Assembly (NCBI GenBank): GCA_944470555.2
Contig: OX104128.1
Span: 46,483,920-46,547,919, forward strand
Direction of reading: 5' to 3'
DNA from: Heterobilharzia americana
Taxonomy: Eukaryota > Platyhelminthes > Trematoda > Strigeidida > Schistosomatidae
Length of the DNA stretch: 64,000 nt
Below the pieces are notes generated by a model that was not told where the DNA came from, searched no databases, and saw nothing but the letters and a program-made list of their open reading frames with translations. Made by a program: the position numbers and the translations under genes. How positions within the stretch are numbered: position 1 is the stretch's first letter; each line of letters begins with the position of its first letter. Shown piece by piece: positions 57,231 through 64,000 of this stretch.

Positions 57231-58966
57231 AAGCCCATATACCAATAGAGACCGATAAAATTCAGTCCAACCAATGACTGGATAATACAAGTAACAACGT
57301 TAACACACAGCTTCTTCGAATACGTCTCTAGTCTTTTCTAGACTAGGGGATACTAATGAAAAGGGAAGTAGAAGGCGAACCACGCATATGTTCAAAAACT
57401 AGGTACTAGCTATGTTAACTTATCTACAATGCTGAAAAGCAGATTGGTTTCAGTAGACATACCATATCCGAGAGTTAAAATGTAATCTAACAGCTAATGA
57501 TATCAAAAATTCATCTTAGGTTTCGTAAACTATTTTGACCCAGATCTTCTGCAGTAAGATTCTCACTCAAATCCCTTCATGACTATAAAGATAACAAAAG
57601 ATAGATTGATGAGATTTATTAATACTTTCGCTGGTTTATACTACATGCAATCAGCAGGGCTTACTGCCCATTGCCTCCAATTAACAAACATACGTCACAG
57701 TGCACCGCGAGGCTGAGCCTCCTAACTTGGTGGCTACATTGCAAAATGATCGATATAATTTGGCCAGCATTCAGGACTAGACGAAATGAAATTATTTGGT
57801 TTCCACTGACCAGTCAATGTAAATAAGTACTCTACTTCTGATCTGAACGCTTATATTTCATATAGTTTGAGACTTTAGCATAGTGACATTCTGATCATAA
57901 ACACTCACTACCACAAAACAGATATATTTTTTATCATGACTAAAGACTTTACAACTGTATCATTTACCGTTGAGTAACCAATACATTCACATACGTTAGT
58001 CTGATTAGTATAGTGATAACATCACTGGCTTCACTCAGCGACACGAACTGCGCAAGTGCTTTCGAAGCTAGAGAAATGTCTTGCTAATAGGTGGCAACCA
58101 TCATCAAATATATGTCAGGAAAGTTATCGACTATCACTCGACACTTAACAATATGTGCACAAACCAGTCACCCAATGATGGACGATCTCCTGTTATGGTT
58201 TCATGTGTGGGTTGAATTTCTCTAACTTGAAACAGATATACGCTATATTTGTGTTTGGATGGCGTAGAAATACAAGTATTCTCCAGTTAACAGACAGCAG
58301 TATGAAAGTAGTTACTATAACATGTGGGATTCAAATATGCTACTTAGTTAAAATAGCTTGATTATTTGCAAAACGACTTAAATCATCAAATGTAAAAAAA
58401 GAGTCAAAACATCGTCAGCCCAATGAACATTATGCATTAATACTATAGAATGAATTTTTTCGGCACCATTTTAAGAAAAAGCGGTGGGAGTATCTAAGAT
58501 ACATCTATACTTATCTACATAGTAACACTTTCGTCTACCAGTTGTAGTGAATCCCTTCTAATAACAATGACGTTATGAACATCTTATCTTTCTTCTACTT
58601 TGTTTTTGTTACTGGAAGGTTCAACAAATCATCGAAAAAACCACTATGAAGCACAATTCATTCTAATCGATTGCACTTTACAGTACACGTATAGATCAAC
58701 AATTTTAGGGCGGTTAAATTCAAATCATGTGAACTAGTTTCTACTTATAGTAGTCATTTTGAAGGGATGTTTCAGAATTGTTGCTATTAAAATCAGTTTC
58801 GGAATATAATTCGTTCAATTTGGTTCTATTTTTTATTTAAGAAGGAAATTGGATTCCTTACAAGTAGGATAATGAGAAATAATTATCCACTTATCCATTA
58901 CTAATACAAGTGACTGAAATGTGATTTGTTTTCCAAAATAAAAATAAGTTTATAAAATTGAAGGAT
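57231..58966. other. No gene seen
   Basis: Starts with the diverged SINE-associated tail (AGCCCATATACCAATAG), then AT-rich sequence. 57640-57780 is locally more GC-rich but unrecognised. Confidence 0.4.
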
Positions 58967-59520
58967 TGTGAATAGCAGCGGAATCAGCGACTCGCGTTTC
59001 GTCCTAGTTGGGGCACGTCAGCTGGATGTACCTGCCTTCCAGTGAACGATGTTATTCCCACTAAAACTCTAACCTAGGACTAGCCACTCCAAACGTCAAA
59101 TTGTTATCCAATAAGACACTGGATAACGCTCTGGCGTTTGGAGTGAAGAGTACTGGTTCTGAGCCTCAGTGGGAACAACACTGACTGGGGTGCAGGTGCA
59201 TCCAGCCGACGAGTCCCAAATAGGACGAAGTGTGCATCCTGGATTCCTGTGCCAGTCACTAGGATCAATATAACATCGCGAATATCCGGAAGTATCGAGG
59301 CAGCCGCAAAGTAGCCCATCTGCTAACAAAGGTCAAGCGATTCGACCCTGTTTAGGAGCGAAAAATTTCAAGTATCATTACAAAAACAGTGTCATCGCCA
59401 ATGTAAGGACCATGATTGTGCATTTTTCTCTTATACACAAAGCTTAAACTGAAACTGATTAACAGTCGAGGCGTCAAGTGTTCTAAGACTTAAAACAACA
59501 AATGTACGGGAGATTCGAGT
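58967..59520. mobile_element. Sm-alpha-type SINE, head-to-head inverted dimer plus shared tail
   Basis: 58967-59120 is a minus-strand copy (hammerhead A9 to T). 59119-59262 is a plus-strand copy. The heads meet at TTATCCAATAAGACACTGG then ATAACG. Downstream, 59263-59520 matches the tail found after the 47.6-kb copy (GCCCATCTGCTAACAAAGGTC against GCCCATATGCCAACAAACGTC), so the mobile unit seems longer than the bare SINE. Confidence 0.75.
59198..59246 (+). ncRNA. Hammerhead motif, damaged (Sm-alpha SINE)
   Basis: CATCCAG, CCGACGA, GTCC, CAAATA, GGAC, GAAG, TGTGCA, TC, CTGGATTC. Stems I and II are perfect, but U4 is C and the A after A14 is G. Predicted inactive. Confidence 0.55.
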
Positions 59521-59639
59521 GTATTCGATACATAAAGTTAAAACCGTTTATTTATTGGTCACCACACAGCAACCAATTTCATGTTGTCTGGTCCTGGATG
59601 AAGGCCAAATTTTTTCGATCATTTTTGCAGTGTGCCTAT

Positions 59640-59870
59640 TGAGCCATAAGGCTGAACATTGGGGTACACGTTGATAAGTGTTAGTTAGTTGGAGGCAGTA
59701 GGGAGGTAGCCCTAAACTTAGGTTTCATGCTCGTTGGTACTCGTCAGCAAGGGATATCTACAACCTCAGTGGAAGTGATGTCCCGCCTGAGACTCTAACC
59801 TGCGTCCCCCAGGGTTGTAGTCAGCGTCCTTACTACTGAGCTAATTGAGCTGTGATTGTCCTCTTTTAGG
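59640..59870 (-). mobile_element. tRNA-headed SINE, family D, with hammerhead-like core
   Basis: The minus strand starts CAGCTCAATTAGCTCAGTAG (A box) and GCAGGTTAGAGTCTCAGG (B box), then TTGCTGACGAGTACCAACGA and GCATGAAACCTAAGTTTAGG. CTGACGA and GAAAC are both intact (59721-59748), with stem II GTAC/GCAT only partly paired (one wobble, one mismatch) and a CCTAA/TTAGG hairpin where stem III should be. This is a third SINE family with the same ribozyme-like order. Confidence 0.6.
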
Positions 59871-60788
59871 GTGCAGTCATTATTTGAATTAGTGGAAAGA
59901 CCAAATCGGTCGAACGTTTGATACCTCCATTCTCATCCTTATAAAAGCTTCATTGAAACAAGATTTTTTTGGAAACGCTGACGGCAACATCTGCCTATGG
60001 CCAATGTAGCTTAACATTTGGGAAACGATGAGCTCCATAATACACATGAAAAAACCTGAATAAATAAGCATTTCATTACAATATTTGGAGGACATTTGAC
60101 TGCCGGTAAAGTAGTATTTTGAAACCAGAGCTGCCTTGCGTTTTTGCTAATTTTTATCAGCATGATACGCGGTTGCTACAGAATAAAAAACACCTGTCTT
60201 TTATGATATTACAATCAAAATTTACAAGGTATTCTGAAAGATTCTGACTTAAAAAGTCATGGCTAAAAACTGTCAAGTTTAGTCATTATATTTTAAGTCT
60301 TGGACATTTAACTGATCTTACTTTGCATATTCCCTTTGAACTCATACCCTCTGTGCGTATTTGATTACTGCTAAAATTCACTTTACTTTTGTAAGTAAAC
60401 ACGAACTGATGTACAATGTTTTCTGTCTCATACTGATCTGTCTTGTTGTATTTATTAACCGATCCAATTCAATTATGATCAGAAGTAAAAGAAAGTTTAT
60501 GTACCTTTTTGAATCTTGGAGATTTCTTCCGAGGAATAATTTAAAAACACCCTAAAATTACGATTCATATTTACAGCACTTGGGAATGCTGTAAGGTGTT
60601 TAAATTGAATGATATTTAATGCATTTTGTTCATGTAAACATTTTGTGGTAACATTTCTGTTTTCCGACCATTAATGTTGGCATTTAGTGTACTGTTTAGG
60701 TTAAAATAGATTACACGCCATAAGTCATTAGGTCTTACTAGTTTTGCATGGTAAATAGACTCCATTTCTGTAGTATTGATGTACAGTG
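59871..60788. other. No gene seen
   Basis: AT-rich. Short frames only. Confidence 0.4.
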
Positions 60789-60895
60789 AGTGGTTAGCAG
60801 TGAAATCCAGGGCGTACGTTTTGTCCAATTTAAAACTCATCAGCAGGATGTACTTGCCTCCCTGCGAGTGGTGCTGCAGCTCTTACGGCAGTAGA
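60789..60895 (-). mobile_element. Sm-alpha-type SINE, 5'-truncated
   Basis: The reverse complement reads GGCAAGTACATCC, TGCTGATGAGTTTTAAATTG, GACAAAACGTACG, CCCTGGATTTCACTGCTAAC. CTGATGA is intact and stem II pairs with wobbles, but G12 is A (ACAAAAC). The tRNA-like head is missing. Confidence 0.7.
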
Positions 60896-61184
60896 AACCA
60901 GTCAAATTACATGCAACAACATAAATTTCATCTTTTTACTGTTCTCCAAGCTGACTGATATTTTTGGCGAGATACAGAGTTCTGCTTCAACAAGTGAATT
61001 CACCAACGTATGTTTTTCTTTACGGACGTAATCCTCTAATCATGCAAAATGTGTTCATCAAAATACAAGGATCAACAGATTTTTAATTGTAAGCTAACGT
61101 TTTATGTCAGTAGACAATAACCTAGCTCTATGCGCATTCAGCCTTTGACACCTACTGAATCAAAATGCTACCTGTTTAAAACCT
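60896..61184. other. No gene seen
   Basis: Nothing recognised. Confidence 0.35.
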
Positions 61185-61350
61185 TACCAATCGTGGGTGG
61201 GGCCATGGATATGCACTGCTGAGGGGACTCATACTAGGAAGAAACAGATATTCACTGCTCCCAGGTTCTCAATGGTTTTTCTATTGACATTACTCTCTGA
61301 TCAACACTAACCTGAGATCAACAAAAGCCCTACAAACCTTCGAATTGGAA
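61185..61350 (+). mobile_element. SINE family B, 3' half
   Basis: CGTGGGTGGGGCCATGG, GCACTGCTGAGGGGACTCAT, ACTAGGAAGAAACAGATATT and CACTGCTCCCAGG, then ACCTGAGATCAACAAAAGCC. The tRNA-like head is lost. GAAAC is intact here (A14 present), but CTGAGGA reads CTGAGGG and stem II is broken. Confidence 0.65.
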
Positions 61351-62189
61351 TTCAACTATTAGGAGGACGTGATGCATAAAATGTGACATTCATATGTCAG
61401 CCTTTGCTCTAATATTAAATTTCTTCTATTCATCTGTAAACTGTATTTTGTAGTAGCTAGGCTATTTAATTTAACCAGAGATATTTGAATTTTTCAATTT
61501 GCTATATTATTTTGCAGTGCATGACACTGGACAGTGATAACAGTTGACAAACGCTGAAAATAACATTTTAATCCATTGGCAAAATAAGGCAGAAATTCGT
61601 AAAATTAATTTCCTGTTTTATGCTTTTCTTTGTGTTCAGGATAACCTTATGAAACAGATGAATTTTTCAACCAAGTAATCAGTCGGTCTTTTTTCTGGCA
61701 TTTGTTAAACAAATGAAAACAGCATATTTCCGATATATTTTTGTTTTACGAAAATCCTTCTGACAGTTACAAATTAGCCTGCATTTTCTGATGTCTCCAT
61801 TGTATGACATAAAATACTGATAGAACAGACGTTTTTTCTCCACAGTTCCATAATATTCACTTATTTAGTATGCTTATTAATTTAGTACTTTTGTCTAGAA
61901 TTAACTCTGTCTCTTCAAATAAGTTAATAGAGAAACTATTTTCTCTATTTTTTATGGACATATTTAGATGATATTTCACAGCAATGGAAAGATTTGGATG
62001 GCATTTTCCTGATGAAATAAAGTGTCAATGTCAGCAAATTATCAAACTCATTGAACCTTTCGATTGGTTTTTTATTTATTGTTTCATTAACTTTCATCAA
62101 GTAATCTTAGCTGTAATAGTCAGTGTGCGGTTATTTTTGCTCTAAGTGCAATTACCGATATTTAAATGCAGTGGAAGTATTTTACACTG
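61351..62189. other. No gene seen
   Basis: Very AT-rich, no features. Confidence 0.4.
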
Positions 62190-62350
62190 TACCTCGGTGA
62201 CCTAATGGATAACGCTTTGGTGTCTGAAGCAATGGGCGCTGAGTTCGCGTCTCAGAAGGAACAGTAGCAGTCACTGAAGTGCAGGTACATCCAGATGATG
62301 GGTCCTAAATAGTACGAAACGCGCATCCCTAGTTCCATCACTAACTACCA
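62190..62350 (+). mobile_element. Sm-alpha-type SINE, complete but diverged
   Basis: Head ACCTCGGTGACCTAATGG, ATAACGCTTTGGTGTCTGA, B box region GAGTTCGCGTCTCAG, then ACATCCAGATGATGGG, TCCTAAATAGTACGAAACGC and GCATCCCTAGTTCC. The GAAAC strand is intact. CTGACGA reads ATGATGG, so the hammerhead is dead. Confidence 0.75.
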
Positions 62351-64000
62351 AGTAAAGTATTATGTAGTGTTAGAGGAATTTAAAAGTCCAGTAAAACAAT
62401 ATTGAACTTGATGTCATATGCAAAATGGCCAAAATATGACACAAATGAATCCCCACCTTATGAATTCTGATTTTCTTTGGTATCTAAGTGATTGGTTACA
62501 TTGAATACCTGGATTTAGTACATGGATATTTCAATCAATAATCTATACACACTAAGGAAGTCTTTTGTTTTAGATGTAATCATAAAAATTATTTCGACAT
62601 TTTTAGTTTTGAAGGGCTAACATTTGAAACGATGATATTTTTGTATTTATTAAATGCACTGAAAAATGCATATATCTGAATCATCGAATAGTTAGTTATG
62701 CAATGTTTTCGCAGTTCAGACCGAAACGAAGATGATTTATTTTCACATTTGTAGTAATTATTTCTTTTTCACACCGATCACTAATATCTAATCCAACCTC
62801 TTTTTTCATTCTTTTCGTTTGTTTCATTTTAACTGATTACAAGAGCTAAAAAATTCTTAGGACAATATTGAAATGTTTCGATCTACTGATGAATGACTAG
62901 TCAAGTTGACCTAACTTTTGGAAAGAATAATTGGTTGGCAGTGATGTGTACACAAGCGTAAACTTACACTAGATTGTTTGCTTGTTCACATACACTCGTA
63001 GACAGAAAGAATGGAAGCGAAAAAAAACCGAGTTCTATAAAACGCGGTTGATAGACAGTCGTATTGATAGTTTCTTTCCCCTTTAATCAATACAACTTTA
63101 ATCAACTTTGCTAATGAGAGTGATTATTACCGTATATTCACATATTTCAGCAAAAAGCGTCAATGATTGCAAAAGGTAGGAAGGATTCGAAACGTGTTTG
63201 ATGTGTATTATTTGACTGAAGTTGCAGCTGAAAGAACTTAGTTGAAGAATTTTTAAGGCTTATAGTTTAAAACTACTTAGCCAGCAATGTAAGATTACAC
63301 GAAAATTAAAACGTTAGTTTTCTACAATTATTTTTTTGCCTTGTTCGTAACCACAGGTTAACTACTCTAGCTGTCTAGTAGCCTTTTACTAATTATGTTT
63401 TATACGCTACATCTCAGAAAGTGGAAGTGTGGACTTTTAGATGAGCAGGTCGGATTATAGACTTCTGTGGTGTTTTCATCGAAGAGAGGAATATGCTGAA
63501 TATGCCAAATTTTCTAGGCAACTAGTGAAATTAAGATGCATTCAGCTATAAATTTTTTGAAGCAGTCAAATGATTGCTATTCACCTCTATTCCAATTGAT
63601 ACAACCGTTTGAAAAATTTTGGCTCCACCTTTTTAAGTAATAAGCAATACGGATATTTTGTTGCAGTATGATTTTTTCTACAATCGATGTCTACATCATC
63701 TTTTCACAAAAATCCTCAATAGTAGTTTGCGGAGATGTATCTCAAAACATACTAGCAGTAGCGAGACTTTATTTTCAGGCGAGAATAAACCAATTAAATA
63801 CTGTTTATGAAGTAGAAGTTTACTATATTCGAGGTTCGCCTAAAGAGATATAATCACAATAAAGCAATAGTTATTTGAAGTGACCAATACGCAAGTGAAA
63901 TGAAACCAGATTGAAATTCAGTTGCTATCAGGTATAAATTAGAAAACATAGGGACCATAAACTGCCTTATCATAACACTAGTGCAATTTTGATGAACAAG
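62351..64000. other. No gene seen to the window end
   Basis: AT-rich. A 61-codon frame at 63668-63853 has no recognisable motif. Confidence 0.4.

Noticed and set aside
1..64000. CRISPR array, operons, bacterial insertion sequences or integrated virus
   Set aside because: No regular spaced repeats, no compact gene clusters, and all mobile DNA fits eukaryotic non-LTR, PLE and SINE types. No LTR pairs or viral genes were recognised.

Overview
The window looks like nuclear DNA of a schistosome-type blood fluke (Trematoda, Schistosomatidae). The evidence is AT-rich sequence, one small gene stretched over about 17 kb by long introns, and a dense mix of repeats typical of schistosomes: tRNA-headed SINEs with hammerhead-ribozyme-like tails (Sm-alpha type), RTE and CR1/jockey-type non-LTR retrotransposons, Penelope-like elements (PLEs) with GIY-YIG ends, and long (TA)n tracts. 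The exact species cannot be fixed from the sequence alone.

Layout. 1-19.2 kb is a graveyard of broken retroelements: endonuclease (EN) and reverse transcriptase (RT) pieces of CR1/jockey-type elements on both strands, a nearly full-length but dead PLE (7.6-9.6 kb) flanked by inverted copies of its terminal sequence, and a CR1-type ORF1 joined to an ORF2 end by deletion. 19.4-36.2 kb holds the only convincing cellular gene, a three-exon bZIP transcription factor of C/EBP-gamma type (model 166 aa): candidate first exon 19626-19689, DNA-binding and zipper exon 33188-33456, last exon 36066-36233. A start-stop upstream ORF overlaps its proposed start codon. Intron 1 (13.5 kb) contains a striking palindrome at 21246-23282: two 856-bp arms of PLE sequence, head-to-head, with no difference or indel seen where compared. 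36.2-64 kb is intergenic or undetected-intron DNA with SINEs, two unidentified repeat families, a third PLE fragment, and a 2.6-kb 5'-truncated RTE copy (50152-52790) framed by a 19-bp target-site duplication.

The most interesting theme is inverted duplication plus small ribozymes. Several SINE copies are joined head-to-head as inverted dimers, one of which inserted into the hammerhead stem-loop II of an older SINE. At least three different tRNA-headed SINE families appear to share the layout of CTGANGA, stem II and GA(A/G)A after the tRNA-like head. No copy in the window looks fully catalytic. Apart from the bZIP gene I found no protein gene I would defend, no true tRNA or rRNA gene and no CRISPR array.
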